DNA of 38,896 nt from Gammaproteobacteria bacterium (GTDB lineage: Bacteria > Pseudomonadota > Gammaproteobacteria > Pseudomonadales > Pseudohongiellaceae), in NCBI GenBank assembly GCA_028825335.1, contig JAPKAI010000018.1:1-38896 (forward strand), read 5' to 3'. The notes under the pieces are model-generated. The model worked only from the letters and a program-made list of their open reading frames with translations. It was not told the origin of the DNA and did not search any database. Made by a program: the position numbers and the translations under genes. Below, one piece after another: positions 1 through 11,916 of the stretch (position 1 is the stretch's first letter; the number at the start of each line of letters is the position of its first letter).

Positions 1-164
1 TTTTCGCCAACGAGGATCATATTGCCTTGCTCCATGGGTGCGACGATGCCATTGATATGGCCATTTCGGCTAGTATTTTTTGGTTTCACCAGCACGCGAT
101 CCTTCGCGCAAAGGGTCTGCCTAAATTGGTACTCTTCCTCAAGTGTTTTACTGCGCTGGAAAGC
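1..164 (-). other. Possible 5' part of a minus-strand gene running off the left edge
   Basis: Reading leftward from an in-frame TGA at 165-167, one minus-strand frame is open for 54 codons to the window edge. Its composition is protein-like (lysine, glutamate, valine and glycine rich, with segments such as KDRVLVKPKNTSRNG and GNMILVGE). No ATG is present; the only usable starts are two GTG codons at 93-95 and 87-89. It could be the start of a divergent gene upstream of dapB or chance. An overlapping plus-strand frame to 276 is serine rich, overlaps dapB and looks like a shadow. Confidence 0.2.
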
Positions 165-266
165 TCAGGCTGATTCTGGCCCAGCGGAAAGCATCTCAGC
201 TGCATCAAGGTTTAGCTTGTGCCAGAGCCGCTGTATACTGAACGCCTTTAAAATTTCCAGGACTGA

Positions 267-1073
<807 letters not shown>

Positions 1074-1210
1074 CTGCAGTTAGCATCAGAGCTAAAAAGT
1101 TGACGCCTCTTGAATAGGTTTGCATAACTCATGGCTAATGAAACCCTAATAATTTAGCTGAAGATCGAAGATTTTTTTCACTTCTCACTAGATTTTTAGA
1201 CAGTTCGACG

Positions 1211-1240
1211 TAGACAAGATGGGGCATGTGTCTATAGAAT
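1211..1240 (+). promoter_or_regulatory. Putative sigma70 promoter of carAB
   Basis: A -35-like TAGACA at 1211-1216 (five of six consensus bases) is followed after 18 bases by TAGAAT at 1235-1240 (five of six). A TATAGA at 1233 gives an alternative 16-base spacer. This would start transcription near 1247, upstream of the terminator hairpin and of carA. It is a consensus match only. Confidence 0.45.
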
Positions 1241-1251
1241 ACTCGCTCAGT

Positions 1252-1284
1252 ATGACTATGCTGAAAAAATTACAAATTGATTAA
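1252..1284 (+). CDS. Possible carA leader peptide (10 codons)
   Basis: An ATG at 1252 opens a 10-codon frame reading MTMLKKLQID and ending in TAA at 1282-1284; a second in-frame ATG is at 1258. It lies just after the putative promoter and stops four bases before the first G-C-rich arm of the terminator hairpin. This is the geometry expected of a translation-coupled attenuator of the pyrBI type. No good Shine-Dalgarno sequence is visible, so this is a candidate only. Confidence 0.25.
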   Translation: MTMLKKLQID

Positions 1285-1322
1285 AAAAGCGGAGTGAGGA
1301 GATTCTTCATTCCGCTTTTTTT
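1283..1322 (+). terminator. Intrinsic terminator between dapB and carA (possible attenuator)
   Basis: The arm AGCGGAGTGA (1288-1297) pairs with TCATTCCGCT (1307-1316), with one G-U pair. The stem is flanked by six A on the left and seven T on the right (1316-1322). It ends 43 bases before the carA start. Since a promoter candidate lies upstream of it, it may attenuate carAB as well as, or instead of, ending dapB. Confidence 0.8.
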
Positions 1323-1365
1323 CGCCCGAAATTAGTAGAATGATGAAGGTAGTTTAGGAGAAAAA

Positions 1366-2502
1366 GTGGCTGGGTCAGCGGTACTTGCATTAGAAGATGG
1401 TAGCGTATTTCATGGTATTGCAATTGGGGCTCAGGGAAGCTCCAGCGGCGAAGTGGTTTTCAATACCTCGTTGACGGGCTATCAGGAAATCCTCACTGAC
1501 CCTTCATACGCTAAACAGATCGTCACTCTCACCTATCCCCACATCGGCAACACTGGCACGAATGAAGAAGACAATGAGTCCAGCCAGGTTTGGGCCTCTG
1601 GTCTCGTTATTCGCGATTTACCTTTACTGGCAAGCAACTGGCGAAATGAGCAGTCACTTGATGAGTTCCTGAAAGCTAGAAATATTGTCGCGATCGCCGA
1701 GATCGATACGCGCCGTCTTACGCGCTTGCTTCGCGATAAAGGGGCGCTGAACGGCTGCCTTCTTGCTGGTGCAGCGCTTGAAGCGGGTGGTGAGGTCGAA
1801 GCATTGCGACTCGCCAAGGCATTCCCAGGATTAAAAGGTATGGATCTCGCCAAAGAGGTCAGCGTTAAAGAAAGTTACGATTGGAAGGGCGGTGTTTGGG
1901 ACTTAGAGTCCGGATACAAAGTGGATTCCGATAACCGATTCAAGATCGTTGCCTACGACTTCGGCGTTAAGAACAATATTCTGCGTATGTTGGTCGATCG
2001 CGACTGCGAAGTAACGGTTGTGCCTGCACAGACACCGGCGAGCGAGGTGCTCGCTATGAAGCCTCATGGAATCTTCCTCTCCAACGGCCCGGGCGACCCT
2101 GAGCCATGCGACTATGCCATCGCGGCTATATCGGAGTTCCTGGAAGCAGGTATTCCACTATTCGGCATTTGTCTGGGTTGTCAGTTAATGGCGCTAGCCT
2201 GCGGTGCAAGCACGGTGAAGATGTCTTTGGGCCATCATGGCGCGAACCATCCCGTACAAAACCTAAAAGATGGCACGGTAATGATTACCAGCCAAAACCA
2301 TGGCTTCGCCGTCGACGAGAAGACCCTTCCTGACAATCTAGTAGCAACACACAAGTCTTTATTCGATGGCTCCTTGCAGGGAATAGAGCGCACAGACAAG
2401 CCAGCATTCGCGTTTCAGGGTCATCCGGAAGCAAGCCCAGGTCCACATGATGTGGCACCGCTGTTCGATTATTTCATTGAATTGATGGCCAATCAGAATT
2501 AA
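1366..2502 (+). CDS. carA: Carbamoyl-phosphate synthase small (glutaminase) subunit
   Basis: Class I glutamine amidotransferase subunit that hydrolyses glutamine and passes ammonia to CarB for carbamoyl phosphate synthesis, feeding arginine and pyrimidines. It has 378 residues. The amidotransferase domain carries the nucleophile Cys269 in GICLGCQ and the partners His353 and Glu355 in GHPEAS. The usual motif is GICLGHQ; here the histidine at position 272 is a cysteine. The start is GTG at 1366, supported by a TAGGAGA ribosome site at 1354-1360, and no ATG fits better. carB follows after 80 bp, so the two form an operon. Confidence 0.97.
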   Translation: MAGSAVLALEDGSVFHGIAIGAQGSSSGEVVFNTSLTGYQEILTDPSYAKQIVTLTYPHIGNTGTNEEDNESSQVWASGLVIRDLPLLASNWRNEQSLDEFLKARNIVAIAEIDTRRLTRLLRDKGALNGCLLAGAALEAGGEVEALRLAKAFPGLKGMDLAKEVSVKESYDWKGGVWDLESGYKVDSDNRFKIVAYDFGVKNNILRMLVDRDCEVTVVPAQTPASEVLAMKPHGIFLSNGPGDPEPCDYAIAAISEFLEAGIPLFGICLGCQLMALACGASTVKMSLGHHGANHPVQNLKDGTVMITSQNHGFAVDEKTLPDNLVATHKSLFDGSLQGIERTDKPAFAFQGHPEASPGPHDVAPLFDYFIELMANQN

Positions 2503-2582
2503 TAGTTTAACCATTCTCGACTAAAACGTGTAAACCCGTGACTGCAAAGCAGAACTAACTACAAGGTACAGACAACGCGACC

Positions 2583-5500
2583 ATGCCACGAAGAACTGAT
2601 CTAAAGAGCATATTAATCATAGGAGCCGGCCCTATCGTTATCGGGCAGGCATGTGAATTCGACTATTCAGGTGCACAGGCTTGCCAGGCGTTAAAGGAAG
2701 AAGGCCTGCGAGTCATTCTAGTTAACTCTAATCCTGCCACTATCATGACCGACCCGGTGATGGCTGATGCCACCTACATTGAGCCCATCAATTGGCGCAT
2801 GGTCGAGAAGATTATCGAGAAGGAAAGACCTGATGCTATTCTGCCAACCATGGGCGGGCAGACTGCGCTCAACTGTGCATTGGACCTAAACCGTCACGGC
2901 GTTTTGGACAAGTACAACGTCGAGCTAATTGGCGCGAACTGCGAGGCAATAGACAAGGCTGAAGACCGAGAACTTTTCGACGAGGCTATGCAGAAAATCG
3001 GATTGGAAACGCCTCAGCATGGTATTGCTTGTAACCTGGAACAGGCGCACGAAGCACTCGAAAAAGTTGGCTTCCCCTGCATCATTAGACCTTCGTTCAC
3101 CATGGGTGGTACTGGTGGTGGAATCGCCTATAACAAGGAAGAGTTTGATGAGATCTGCCTGCGCGGCATGGAGCTGTCACCCACCAACGAGCTGCTAATC
3201 GACGAATCGCTAATCGGTTGGAAAGAATATGAGCTCGAAGTGGTGCGCGATACGAATGACAACTGCATCATCGTCTGTTCTATCGAGAATTTCGATGCTA
3301 TGGGTGTGCACACGGGTGATTCGATTACCGTTGCTCCTGCGCAAACCCTGACCGACAAGGAATATCAGATTCTTCGGAATGCCTCGCTCGCCGTCTTGCG
3401 AGAGATTGGTGTAGAAACTGGGGGGTCCAACGTTCAGTTTGGTATTAATCCTGCGGACGGTCGTCTAGTTATCATCGAGATGAACCCAAGGGTGTCACGT
3501 TCCTCAGCACTTGCCTCGAAGGCGACTGGATTTCCAATTGCTCGGGTCGCTGCGAAGCTCGCAATAGGCTTTACTCTCGATGAACTACGAAACGAAATTA
3601 CCGGTGGCGCAACGCCCGCATCTTTCGAGCCGTCTATCGACTATGTTGTTACCAAGATTCCTCGATTCACCTTCGAAAAATTTCCAGAAGCGAATGATCG
3701 CCTGACCACTCAGATGAAGTCGGTTGGTGAAGTCATGGCGATTGGACGAACCTTCCAGGAATCCTTGCACAAGGCGCTGCGCGGGCTTGAGGTCGGGATG
3801 TGTGGTTTTGATCCAGTGCTCAACCTCAAGCTAAGTGATGCCAAGGCCATTTTAACGAGAGAGTTAACCGAGCCGGGCGCAGAACGAATCTGGTATATCG
3901 CAGATGCCTTCCGAGCGGGCTGGCCTATCGACACGGTGCACGATCTGACCGGGATTGATCGCTGGTTCCTCGTGCAGATCGAAGACCTAATCGACGATGA
4001 AACGATGCTCGCAGAGAAGACTCTCGATGAAGTCGATTATGACCTCATGCGCAAGCTCAAGAGGAAAGGTTTCTCAGATATGCGCTTGAGTCAGGTTCTG
4101 GAAATACCGGAGCTGGCTGTTCAATCGAAACGGCATGAATTGGGCATTCGCCCCGTCTATAAGCGGGTAGATACCTGTGCTGCAGAATTCGTTTCTTCGA
4201 CAGCCTACATGTACTCAACCTACGAAGAAGAGTGTGAGGCAATGCCTTCCGGTAAAGATAAGATTATGGTGTTAGGCGGCGGGCCTAATCGTATCGGGCA
4301 GGGAATCGAGTTTGATTACTGCTGTGTGCACGCCGCGCTAGCTATGCGTGAGGACGGCTACGAGACCATCATGGTCAACTGCAATCCCGAGACTGTATCT
4401 ACCGACTACAATATTTCAGATCGCCTGTTCTTTGAGCCGCTGACATTCGAAGACGTCATCGAGATTGTGCAGCTTGAGAAACCTAAGGGCGTCATCGTTC
4501 AATTTGGTGGGCAGACGCCACTAAATCTCGTGAAACGATTAGAAGAAGCTGGTGTTCCGGTAATCGGCACCAGCCCCGATGCTATCGATCGCGCTGAGGA
4601 TCGAGAAAGATTCCAGCAGCTAATCGAGAAGGTGGGCCTGAAACAACCACCAAACAGCACGGTACGAAGCGTTGAAGAGGCCATCGAAGCGGCAAAACGA
4701 ATTACCTATCCATTGGTAGTGCGACCTTCCTATGTGCTGGGCGGGCGTGCCATGGAGATCGTCTACAACGAAGAAGAGCTCGATCGTTACATGCACGATG
4801 CAGTTAAGGTATCCAATGACAGCCCTGTGTTACTCGACTACTTTTTGAGTGCAGCGATCGAGATAGACGTCGATTTGGTTTGCGACGGCGAGCAAGTGGT
4901 CGTTGGTGCAATCATGCAGCATATCGAGCAGGCAGGCATTCATTCTGGTGATTCGGCTTGTTCCTTGCCGCCCTACAACCTGCCAATTCAAGTGCAGGAC
5001 AAGATTCGCCAGCAAGTAAGTGCGCTAGCGCTAGAGTTGGGCGTTATCGGATTGATGAATACCCAGCTTGCCTATCAGGATGGTGAGATTTATATTATAG
5101 AAGTAAACCCTCGGGCCTCGCGTACAGTACCGTTTGTTTCAAAATGTATCGGTCGGTCGTTAGCAAAAGTTGCTGCACGCTGCATGGTCGGTCAGTCGTT
5201 GAAGGACCAAGGGTTTACGAGCGAGATTATTCCAAAGACCTTTGCTGTAAAAGAGGCGATATTCCCGTTTAATAAATTCCCTGGTGTTGACCCGATACTC
5301 GGGCCAGAGATGAAGTCCACGGGCGAGGTGATGGGGGTTGGTAAGACATTCGCAGAAGCCTACGCAAAGGCGCAGATGGGCGCTGGCGAATTTTTCGAGA
5401 AAAAAGGCAATGCCTTCTTGAGCGTGCGCGCTGCAGATAAACCTCATATTGCTGAGGTGGCGAGGAAGCTGCTTGAGTTGGGCTATTCGATAGTCGCCAC

Positions 5501-5801
5501 ACATGGCACCGCCGCAGTTATAGAAGAAGCTGGGCTCGAGGTGGCGGGTGTCAATAAAGTCGCCGAAGGTAGACCGCATATAGTCGATATGTTAAAAAAT
5601 GATGAGATACAGTTAATCGTCAATACGACAGAAGGCAAACAGGCTATATCGGATTCATCACTTATCAGGCGCACCGCCTTAAGACACGATGTGTTCTGCA
5701 CGACAACAGTAGCCGGCGCTCTCGCAGTTTGCGAAGCACTATCCTTCAGTGGCAATATGTCGGTATACACAATTCAAGACCTTCACGCTGCTCTGAATTA
5801 G
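2583..5801 (+). CDS. carB: Carbamoyl-phosphate synthase large subunit
   Basis: Synthetase subunit that makes carbamoyl phosphate from bicarbonate, ammonia and two ATP in complex with CarA. It has 1072 residues, the family's usual size. Two homologous ATP-grasp halves are visible: the first begins with [20 protein letters not shown] near residue 9, the second with [19 protein letters not shown] near residue 560. Each half has its own metal- and ATP-binding block ([20 protein letters not shown] and [20 protein letters not shown]). The last 140 or so residues form the MGS-like allosteric domain. The Shine-Dalgarno sequence is weak (AAGG about 15 bases upstream), consistent with coupling to carA. 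Confidence 0.98.
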   Translation: MPRRTDLKSILIIGAGPIVIGQACEFDYSGAQACQALKEEGLRVILVNSNPATIMTDPVMADATYIEPINWRMVEKIIEKERPDAILPTMGGQTALNCALDLNRHGVLDKYNVELIGANCEAIDKAEDRELFDEAMQKIGLETPQHGIACNLEQAHEALEKVGFPCIIRPSFTMGGTGGGIAYNKEEFDEICLRGMELSPTNELLIDESLIGWKEYELEVVRDTNDNCIIVCSIENFDAMGVHTGDSITVAPAQTLTDKEYQILRNASLAVLREIGVETGGSNVQFGINPADGRLVIIEMNPRVSRSSALASKATGFPIARVAAKLAIGFTLDELRNEITGGATPASFEPSIDYVVTKIPRFTFEKFPEANDRLTTQMKSVGEVMAIGRTFQESLHKALRGLEVGMCGFDPVLNLKLSDAKAILTRELTEPGAERIWYIADAFRAGWPIDTVHDLTGIDRWFLVQIEDLIDDETMLAEKTLDEVDYDLMRKLKRKGFSDMRLSQVLEIPELAVQSKRHELGIRPVYKRVDTCAAEFVSSTAYMYSTYEEECEAMPSGKDKIMVLGGGPNRIGQGIEFDYCCVHAALAMREDGYETIMVNCNPETVSTDYNISDRLFFEPLTFEDVIEIVQLEKPKGVIVQFGGQTPLNLVKRLEEAGVPVIGTSPDAIDRAEDRERFQQLIEKVGLKQPPNSTVRSVEEAIEAAKRITYPLVVRPSYVLGGRAMEIVYNEEELDRYMHDAVKVSNDSPVLLDYFLSAAIEIDVDLVCDGEQVVVGAIMQHIEQAGIHSGDSACSLPPYNLPIQVQDKIRQQVSALALELGVIGLMNTQLAYQDGEIYIIEVNPRASRTVPFVSKCIGRSLAKVAARCMVGQSLKDQGFTSEIIPKTFAVKEAIFPFNKFPGVDPILGPEMKSTGEVMGVGKTFAEAYAKAQMGAGEFFEKKGNAFLSVRAADKPHIAEVARKLLELGYSIVATHGTAAVIEEAGLEVAGVNKVAEGRPHIVDMLKNDEIQLIVNTTEGKQAISDSSLIRRTALRHDVFCTTTVAGALAVCEALSFSGNMSVYTIQDLHAALN

Positions 5802-5909
5802 GCTAGCCCACAATGCTGAGGCAATGGTAGTTTTCACTCTTGCCGTGCTATCTGATTTTGTTAGTCCTGCTACTTTTTTATAGTGCAGTGAAATTAAAAC
5901 GGAAAAATT

Positions 5910-6386
5910 ATGTCCAGAGTGCCAATGACAGTGGGAGGTTCTGAGCGATTACGCGAAGAGCTGAGCCAACTGAAATCAGAACAACGTCCCAAAATTATTA
6001 AGGCTATCGCCGAGGCAAGAGAACATGGCGACCTTAAAGAAAATGCCGAGTATCACGCGGCGCGAGAACAGCAGAGTTTTTGCGAAGGGCGTATCGGAGA
6101 AATCGAAGGAAAATTAGCTGATGCTCAAGTCATTGACGTCACTAAAATAGAGGCAACCGGCAGAGTAATCTTTGGTACAACGGTGAAGCTTATTAACATC
6201 GAAACCGATAAAGCAGTGATCTATCAGATTGTTGGTGAAGACGAGGCTGAAGTGCCTAAAGGAAAGATCTCAGTTAGCTCGCCAATAGCCCGCGCCATCA
6301 TGGGTAAGCGAGAGGGAGATGAGATTGTGGTGAACGCGCCCGCCGGTGATATCGAATACGAGATCGACAAGGTCGAGCATAAGTAA
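5910..6386 (+). CDS. greA: Transcript cleavage factor GreA
   Basis: Binds the RNA polymerase secondary channel and stimulates endonucleolytic cleavage of backtracked RNA. It has 158 residues, the same as E. coli GreA. An N-terminal coiled coil (about residues 1-75) has the acidic tip [13 protein letters not shown] with Asp41 and Glu44, the pair that positions the second metal ion. A globular C-terminal FKBP-like domain follows. It lies 108 bp after carB, the usual gammaproteobacterial order; the gap holds a TATAGT at 5879-5884 that could be a promoter element. It converges on yhbY with 10 bp between stops. Confidence 0.97.
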   Translation: MSRVPMTVGGSERLREELSQLKSEQRPKIIKAIAEAREHGDLKENAEYHAAREQQSFCEGRIGEIEGKLADAQVIDVTKIEATGRVIFGTTVKLINIETDKAVIYQIVGEDEAEVPKGKISVSSPIARAIMGKREGDEIVVNAPAGDIEYEIDKVEHK

Positions 6387-6396
6387 CGGATTCGCT

Positions 6397-6708
6397 TTAG
6401 ACTGCCTTTCGCTTTATGTTCGATAATCTACCATCATGCTTCTTGGCCCTTCTGTACAGTAACGCCGTGTGGCCAATGCTTTGTACGCACTCAGATTTAA
6501 ACTCCTGACAGATAATTGCTACAAGTGCTTTCTTGGCATCGCGGTCGGCTGCTACTAGCTTAATCTTGATGAGTTCATGGTCGGTTAGGGCGCGCTCAAG
6601 TTCTAATCGAATGTTCTCGCTCAAGCCTTTTTGGGCAATCGTAACGATCGGGTGCAAATTGTGACCGATGGCTCGATACTGTTTCTTGGCCGTGTTACTT
6701 AGTGTCAT
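6397..6708 (-). CDS. yhbY: CRM-domain RNA-binding protein, ribosome assembly factor YhbY
   Basis: A small 103-residue protein that is almost entirely one CRS1/YhbY (CRM) domain. The family binds pre-50S ribosomal particles through 23S rRNA. The core runs LHPIVTIAQKGLSENI (the GxxG-like loop), then a helix with LTDHELIKIKL and a C-terminal IGHTALLYRRAKK strand. The basic tail (RLSNIKRKAV) fits RNA binding. It is divergent from rlmE, which methylates 23S rRNA, with a 138-bp shared promoter region; this pairing is conserved in many gammaproteobacteria. Confidence 0.92.
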   Translation of the reverse strand: MTLSNTAKKQYRAIGHNLHPIVTIAQKGLSENIRLELERALTDHELIKIKLVAADRDAKKALVAIICQEFKSECVQSIGHTALLYRRAKKHDGRLSNIKRKAV

Positions 6709-6846
6709 GATAGTTCCATGTTAGTCCCGTAGCGGGCTTGTAGCTGTCTTTCTATGAGGGAAGCGGATTCTAGCGGAACTCAAGTAATTAATAAACGTAG
6801 AAACAGCAATGAAAGGTAATGATAGGGATTTAGTAGGTTCAAGTTA

Positions 6847-7473
6847 ATGGGGCGATCAAAAACCAGCAAGCAATGGCTAAAAGAGCACTTCGATGACGTC
6901 TATGTGCGCCGCGCGAAGGAAGAAGGCTATCGTTCGAGGGCTAGCTTCAAGTTGCTTGAGATTCAAGAGCAAGACAAGCTGATCATGCAGGGTATGACAA
7001 TTGTCGATCTAGGCGCAGCGCCCGGCGGCTGGTCTCAGGTAGCCGCTAATCTGGCGGGCGAGAAGGGGCAAGTGATAGCCAGCGATATCCTGCCCATCGA
7101 CTCTCTGCCTGGAGTCGAATTCTTACAAGGTGATTTCACTGAAGACGCGGTTTTAGAGCAGCTAATAGAGTTGCTCAAAGACCAGCAGGCAGACCTTGTA
7201 ATTTCGGACATGGCACCCAATATGAGTGGTATGAGAGACATTGATCTCCCGCGGGTAATGTATCTTGCTGAACTGGCTCTAGACCTCGCCAGTACTGTCT
7301 TGAAGCCTGGTGGGAGCTTCCTTGTGAAGGTTTTCCATGGTGAAGGTTACGAAGATCTGCAAAAAGTGCTTAAAATTCGTTTTAGTAGCGTCAAGGTCAG
7401 GAAACCCAAGGCTTCTAGGGCGAGATCGAGTGAAATCTATCTGTTGGCCGCTGGTTTTCGGGGCTTAGACTGA
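6847..7473 (+). CDS. rlmE: 23S rRNA 2'-O-ribose U2552 methyltransferase
   Basis: Class I SAM-dependent methyltransferase (FtsJ/RrmJ) that modifies the A-loop of 23S rRNA late in 50S assembly. It has 208 residues. The SAM motif is [12 protein letters not shown] (residues 53-64). The K-D-K-E catalytic set is present: Lys35 in SFKLLE, Asp121 in SDMAPN, Lys161 in FLVKVF and Glu196 in [10 protein letters not shown] at 6847 gives the conserved basic N-terminus ([10 protein letters not shown]). It precedes ftsH by 115 bp, the classical ftsJ-ftsH arrangement. Confidence 0.97.
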   Translation: MGRSKTSKQWLKEHFDDVYVRRAKEEGYRSRASFKLLEIQEQDKLIMQGMTIVDLGAAPGGWSQVAANLAGEKGQVIASDILPIDSLPGVEFLQGDFTEDAVLEQLIELLKDQQADLVISDMAPNMSGMRDIDLPRVMYLAELALDLASTVLKPGGSFLVKVFHGEGYEDLQKVLKIRFSSVKVRKPKASRARSSEIYLLAAGFRGLD

Positions 7474-7588
7474 ATTCACGTGCATTATTTTCTACGTTCA
7501 TTAGAATTGAGCCTCAATATGAGCTCTCTTCGCCGACCGCCAACAGGCCTCTACTAACAAATTTCACTAACCACTGGGGGATAAACCC

Positions 7589-9532
7589 TTGAATGATATG
7601 GCAAAAAACTTGATTCTTTGGATGATTATTGCCGGAGTCCTGCTCACGGTATTCCAGAACATTAATCAGGAACCTAGAGAAGACAGCATTAATTACTCCG
7701 AATTCATCCGGGAAGTTCGCGCGGGCCGAGTTCAGCGGGTCGAGCTCGCAGGTATAAACATTGCGGGAGTGCGTAGTGATAACACGCAGTTTCGTTCGGT
7801 TATGCCGCTAATTGGTGATGATCAACTGCTAAATGACTTATTTGAGAATGATGTCGAGGTAACGGCTAACGAGCCTGAGCAGCGTAGCATCTGGGTTGAT
7901 TTACTGCTCTCCATATTTCCAATATTAATTATCGTCGGGCTATTCCTCTTTTTCATGAGGCAAATGCAAGGCGGAGGTGCCGGAGGCAAGGGCGGTCCCA
8001 TGTCTTTTGGCAAGAGCAAGGCTAAGCTCTTAGGCGAAGACCAGATTAAGGTAACGTTCGCGGATGTAGCCGGTGTAGACGAGGCGAAAGCGGACGTTCA
8101 AGAGTTAGTAGAGTTTCTCCGCGAGCCAGACAAATTCCAGCGGCTAGGTGGTCGTATTCCCCGCGGTATCTTGATGGTCGGTCAGCCGGGTACTGGTAAA
8201 ACTTTGTTGGCTAAAGCGATAGCTGGTGAAGCAAAAGTTCCTTTCTTCTCTATTTCGGGTTCCGATTTTGTTGAGATGTTTGTGGGCGTAGGCGCCTCTC
8301 GTGTGCGTGACATGTTTGAGCAGGCGAAGAAGCAGGCACCTTGCATCATTTTTATAGACGAGATCGACGCTGTGGGTCGTCATCGTGGTGCTGGTTTAGG
8401 CGGCGGACATGATGAGCGTGAGCAAACGCTAAACCAGTTGCTGGTTGAGATGGATGGCTTTGAAGCCAACGACGGCGTGATCGTTGTCGCTGCAACAAAC
8501 AGGCCTGATGTATTAGACCCGGCACTTCTGCGCCCAGGTCGATTCGATCGCCAGGTCGTGGTTGGTTTGCCAGACATTCGTGGCCGAGAGCAGATTCTCA
8601 AAGTGCATATGCGCAAGGTGCCTATTAATGACAATGTTAAGGCCGGAGTGATCGCGCGTGGTACACCAGGATTTTCCGGAGCTGATCTTGCCAACTTGGT
8701 GAATGAAGCAGCACTGTTCTCTGCCAGAGCGGGCAAGCGTCTCGTTACTATGGAAGAGTTCGAGAAAGCAAAAGACAAAATCATGATGGGCGCTGAGCGC
8801 AAATCGATGGTGATGTCAGATAAGGAAAGAGAAAATACGGCTTATCATGAGTCGGGTCATGCGATCGTTGGTAGAATGGTGCCAGATCATGATCCTGTCT
8901 ACAAAGTCAGCATCATTCCGCGTGGTCGTGCATTGGGCGTTACTATGTTCTTGCCAGAGGAAGATCGATACAGCCTGAGTCGGCAGACTATTTTGAGCCA
9001 AATTTGTAGCCTTTATGGCGGTCGCATCGCAGAAGAGATTACGCTTGGCAAGGACGGAGTGACTACCGGTGCCTCCAACGATATTCAGCGAGCGACAGAG
9101 ATGGCTCGCAACATGGTTACTAAGTGGGGGCTGTCAGAAGAGTTAGGCCCGCTGCTCTACTCGGAAGATGAGGGTGAGGTATTTCTAGGTCGTTCGGCCG
9201 CCTCGCAATCGAAGTCCTTCTCCGGCGAGACGGCAATAGCGATCGATGTGGAAGTACGCAAGATCATCGACGAATGCTACGGCAGGGCTACGAAGATTTT
9301 AGAGGACCATATGCCTCAGTTGGAGTTGATGAAAGACGCTCTGATGGAGTACGAGACTATCGATGCCGATATGATCGATGACATCATGAAAGGCGAGAGG
9401 CCAAGACCTCCAGCGGATTGGTCGGATAGCGATTCCAGCAGTTCAGATAGTGGAGGCTCCAGCGCTACTGAAGCATCGAGCGAAGATGAAGATAAGTCTG
9501 GTACGATCGATGGCGTGGCCAGCGAACATTAG
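7589..9532 (+). CDS. ftsH: ATP-dependent zinc metalloprotease FtsH
   Basis: Inner-membrane AAA+ protease that degrades membrane proteins and regulators such as LpxC and sigma32 in E. coli. Two N-terminal membrane segments (about residues 7-25 and 103-123) bracket a periplasmic domain. Walker A is GQPGTGKT (198-205, with Q where P is usual), Walker B IIFIDE (253-258), then the GRFDRQ second region of homology. The zinc site is HESGH (420-424) with a further acidic ligand in TGASNDI. The serine/acid-rich tail is variable in the family. TTG at 7589 sits 7 bases after GGGGGAT and yields MNDMAKN; the in-frame ATG at 7598 yields MAKNLILW and may also be used. Confidence 0.97.
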   Translation: MNDMAKNLILWMIIAGVLLTVFQNINQEPREDSINYSEFIREVRAGRVQRVELAGINIAGVRSDNTQFRSVMPLIGDDQLLNDLFENDVEVTANEPEQRSIWVDLLLSIFPILIIVGLFLFFMRQMQGGGAGGKGGPMSFGKSKAKLLGEDQIKVTFADVAGVDEAKADVQELVEFLREPDKFQRLGGRIPRGILMVGQPGTGKTLLAKAIAGEAKVPFFSISGSDFVEMFVGVGASRVRDMFEQAKKQAPCIIFIDEIDAVGRHRGAGLGGGHDEREQTLNQLLVEMDGFEANDGVIVVAATNRPDVLDPALLRPGRFDRQVVVGLPDIRGREQILKVHMRKVPINDNVKAGVIARGTPGFSGADLANLVNEAALFSARAGKRLVTMEEFEKAKDKIMMGAERKSMVMSDKERENTAYHESGHAIVGRMVPDHDPVYKVSIIPRGRALGVTMFLPEEDRYSLSRQTILSQICSLYGGRIAEEITLGKDGVTTGASNDIQRATEMARNMVTKWGLSEELGPLLYSEDEGEVFLGRSAASQSKSFSGETAIAIDVEVRKIIDECYGRATKILEDHMPQLELMKDALMEYETIDADMIDDIMKGERPRPPADWSDSDSSSSDSGGSSATEASSEDEDKSGTIDGVASEH

Positions 9533-9566
9533 GCACCCACATCTCTTCAACTAAGAAACCCTTGTT

Positions 9567-10439
9567 TTGATTGAAAGTCTTACAGCAGGAGAACGACAGA
9601 TCGATCTGTCTTCTCCTGTATGCATGGGCATAATAAACGCGACACCTGACTCCTTTTCCGATGGCGCGCAGTTGCAAAGATCAGGCGCCGACTCTTTTAA
9701 AATCGATATCGATAAAGCTCTATCCCGCGCGGAAGCTATGGTTGCCGATGGCGCTACCTTCATTGATGTGGGTGGAGAATCCACTCGCCCTGGCGCCGCT
9801 ACAGTATCGGAGCAGGAGGAATTGGATAGAGTCATTCCCATCATTAAAGCGATTAGCACAAGACTAGATGTTTGCATCTCAGTTGATACGAGCTCGCCAA
9901 CAGTGATGAGAGAGGCGATCAATTGTGGTGCCGAACTAATCAACGATGTTCGGGCGCTCTTGTCTCCCGGGTCCATAGAAGCGCTGATAGCGAGTAAGGC
10001 GGCGGTTTGCCTGATGCACATGCAGGGTAAGCCGGGCACTATGCAGAAAAATGCGTCCCAAACTAGTTATGAAAGTGTGGTGGAGGAAGTCTTCGAATTT
10101 CTCCGGGCGCGAGTCGAGCACTGTTTAGGTCAAGGTATACAGCGTAGCCGGCTGTTGATCGATCCAGGGTTTGGTTTTGGTAAGACGGTTCAGCATAACT
10201 ACCTCCTGCTAAAAAAACTCGCTCACTTTTCAGAGCTCGAAATTCCAATACTCATCGGTGTCTCGCGCAAATCCATGATTGGCGAGGTAACAGGAAGAAC
10301 TGTTGATCAGCGTCTAGCGGGCTCAGTCGCGGCAACGACCTTCGCGCTAGCCTCGGGCGCAAAGATAATTCGCACTCATGATGTTGCTGCCACCATGGAT
10401 GCAATTAGAGTAAACTTAGCCTATTCAAGCGCCGAGTAA
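9567..10439 (+). CDS. folP: Dihydropteroate synthase
   Basis: Condenses p-aminobenzoate with hydroxymethyl-dihydropterin pyrophosphate in folate synthesis; the family is the sulfonamide target. It is a TIM barrel of 290 residues. The signatures are present: [14 protein letters not shown] (residues 20-33), [25 protein letters not shown] in the pterin site and GVSRKSMIG in the sulfa/phosphate site. TTG at 9567 is the only usable start, because an in-frame TAA lies at 9552 and no ATG precedes the first conserved strand. The 34-bp gap to ftsH and 8-bp gap to glmM indicate an operon. Confidence 0.96.
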   Translation: MIESLTAGERQIDLSSPVCMGIINATPDSFSDGAQLQRSGADSFKIDIDKALSRAEAMVADGATFIDVGGESTRPGAATVSEQEELDRVIPIIKAISTRLDVCISVDTSSPTVMREAINCGAELINDVRALLSPGSIEALIASKAAVCLMHMQGKPGTMQKNASQTSYESVVEEVFEFLRARVEHCLGQGIQRSRLLIDPGFGFGKTVQHNYLLLKKLAHFSELEIPILIGVSRKSMIGEVTGRTVDQRLAGSVAATTFALASGAKIIRTHDVAATMDAIRVNLAYSSAE

Positions 10440-10447
10440 GATGCGAT

Positions 10448-11809
10448 ATGACTAAAAAAGAAAAACAATATTTTGGTACCGACGGCATACGCGGTGCCGT
10501 GGGCACTTCACCCATAACCCCCGATTTCATGCTTAAGCTCGGATGGGCTGCAGGAACCGTGTTTGCGAAGAAAGGCGGGGCGCGAAATAAGATAATCATC
10601 GGGAAAGACACGCGTATCTCCGGCTACATGTTTGAAGCGGCGCTAGAGGCAGGAGTGACTGCCGCAGGTGTCGATATCAATCTGCTTGGCCCCATGCCCA
10701 CCCCAGCGGTTGCCTATTTAACGCGAACGTTACGCGCTCAAGCAGGCATAGTCATAAGTGCCTCGCATAATACTTATCAAGACAATGGGATTAAATTCTT
10801 TGCAGTCGATGGCACGAAGCTACCCGATGATGTTGAATTTGCCATCGAGGAGCAGCTCTCGAAACCCATCTCAACTGTATCCCCGCAGTTGTTAGGCAAA
10901 GCCTCCCGTGTTACCGATGCAGCGGGCAGATATATCGAATTTTGCAAGAGCCGAATTGATACAGATCTGAAATTTACCGGGCTTAAGATCGTGCTCGATT
11001 GTGCGCAAGGGGCTACCTATCACATTGCACCTAGTGTATTTGAAGAGCTCGGCGCAACGGTTATCTCGATAGGTGTCAGCCCAGATGGCTTGAATATAAA
11101 CGAGAACAGCGGTTCCACGTCTCCGGAGCTGTTGGCCGAGACTGTGCTGAAAGAAGAGGCGGATATCGGCATCGCATTCGATGGTGATGGCGACCGTGTA
11201 GTCATGATTGATCACCTGGGAAATGTCGTCGATGGTGATGAGATACTGTATGTCATCGCGCGCGACAGGCGTCGTCAGAATGTTGATTTCGGTGGAGTCG
11301 TTGGTACCTCAATGAGTAATTTGGGACTTGAGCAGGCGCTCGACATCCTTGATATACCTTTTGCCAGAAGCGCAGTAGGAGATCGCTACGTGATGCGAGA
11401 GCTACTCGAGCGCGGCTGGAGTCTTGGCGGTGAATCGTCTGGGCATATTATTTGTTTGGACAAGACCACGACAGGCGATGGCATAGTCTCAGCCCTGCAA
11501 GCGCTGTCTGCAATTTCGCGCACCGAGCGTTCGTTGGCGGAATTAACCAGTAAATTCAATAAGTACCCGCAATCCATGGTGAATGTGCGAATCACGGATT
11601 CTGCAGATATAGCCGGTAGCAGCAGAGTGCAAAAGGCAGTTGCCGATGTGGAATCAAAGCTACGCTCAAAGGGCCGAGTACTGCTACGGCCTTCTGGTAC
11701 AGAGCCTGTTGTGCGGGTAATGGTGGAGGGCGAGGATGCTGCCGAGGTGCTCAAGCTAGCCATCGAGCTGGCAGAAGTCGTTGAAAAAGAAGTTGGAGCG
11801 GCAGCCTGA
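10448..11809 (+). CDS. glmM: Phosphoglucosamine mutase
   Basis: Interconverts glucosamine-6-phosphate and glucosamine-1-phosphate on the route to UDP-GlcNAc for peptidoglycan and LPS. It has 453 residues (about 445 in E. coli). The active-site phosphoserine is Ser106 in ISASHN, the metal-binding loop is DGDGDR (245-250), the sugar-specificity loop is GGESSGH, and the phosphate-binding loop near the C-terminus is [15 protein letters not shown]. It begins 8 bp after folP; folP-glmM linkage is standard in this class. No clear terminator separates it from tpiA. Confidence 0.97.
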   Translation: MTKKEKQYFGTDGIRGAVGTSPITPDFMLKLGWAAGTVFAKKGGARNKIIIGKDTRISGYMFEAALEAGVTAAGVDINLLGPMPTPAVAYLTRTLRAQAGIVISASHNTYQDNGIKFFAVDGTKLPDDVEFAIEEQLSKPISTVSPQLLGKASRVTDAAGRYIEFCKSRIDTDLKFTGLKIVLDCAQGATYHIAPSVFEELGATVISIGVSPDGLNINENSGSTSPELLAETVLKEEADIGIAFDGDGDRVVMIDHLGNVVDGDEILYVIARDRRRQNVDFGGVVGTSMSNLGLEQALDILDIPFARSAVGDRYVMRELLERGWSLGGESSGHIICLDKTTTGDGIVSALQALSAISRTERSLAELTSKFNKYPQSMVNVRITDSADIAGSSRVQKAVADVESKLRSKGRVLLRPSGTEPVVRVMVEGEDAAEVLKLAIELAEVVEKEVGAAA

Positions 11810-11916
11810 GACAGCGTTACTATGTTGCAAGACCTCGGTATCTTAGTTAGTATTGGCGCCCGTTTTGGCGGGCAGTTCTAGAATGTTCAATATCTCGCCC
11901 TTCTGGATTTGTAAGC

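Noticed and set aside
5160-5579. 139-codon minus-strand frame inside carB
   Set aside because: It lies fully within a conserved gene and shows no independent support; it is a shadow frame.
8380-8802. 140-codon minus-strand frame inside ftsH
   Set aside because: It lies antisense to the invariant AAA+ core and is rich in Ser/Arg, as expected of a shadow.
9551-10039. 162-codon minus-strand frame inside folP
   Set aside because: It is antisense to the conserved dihydropteroate synthase motifs with no ribosome site or recognisable domain.
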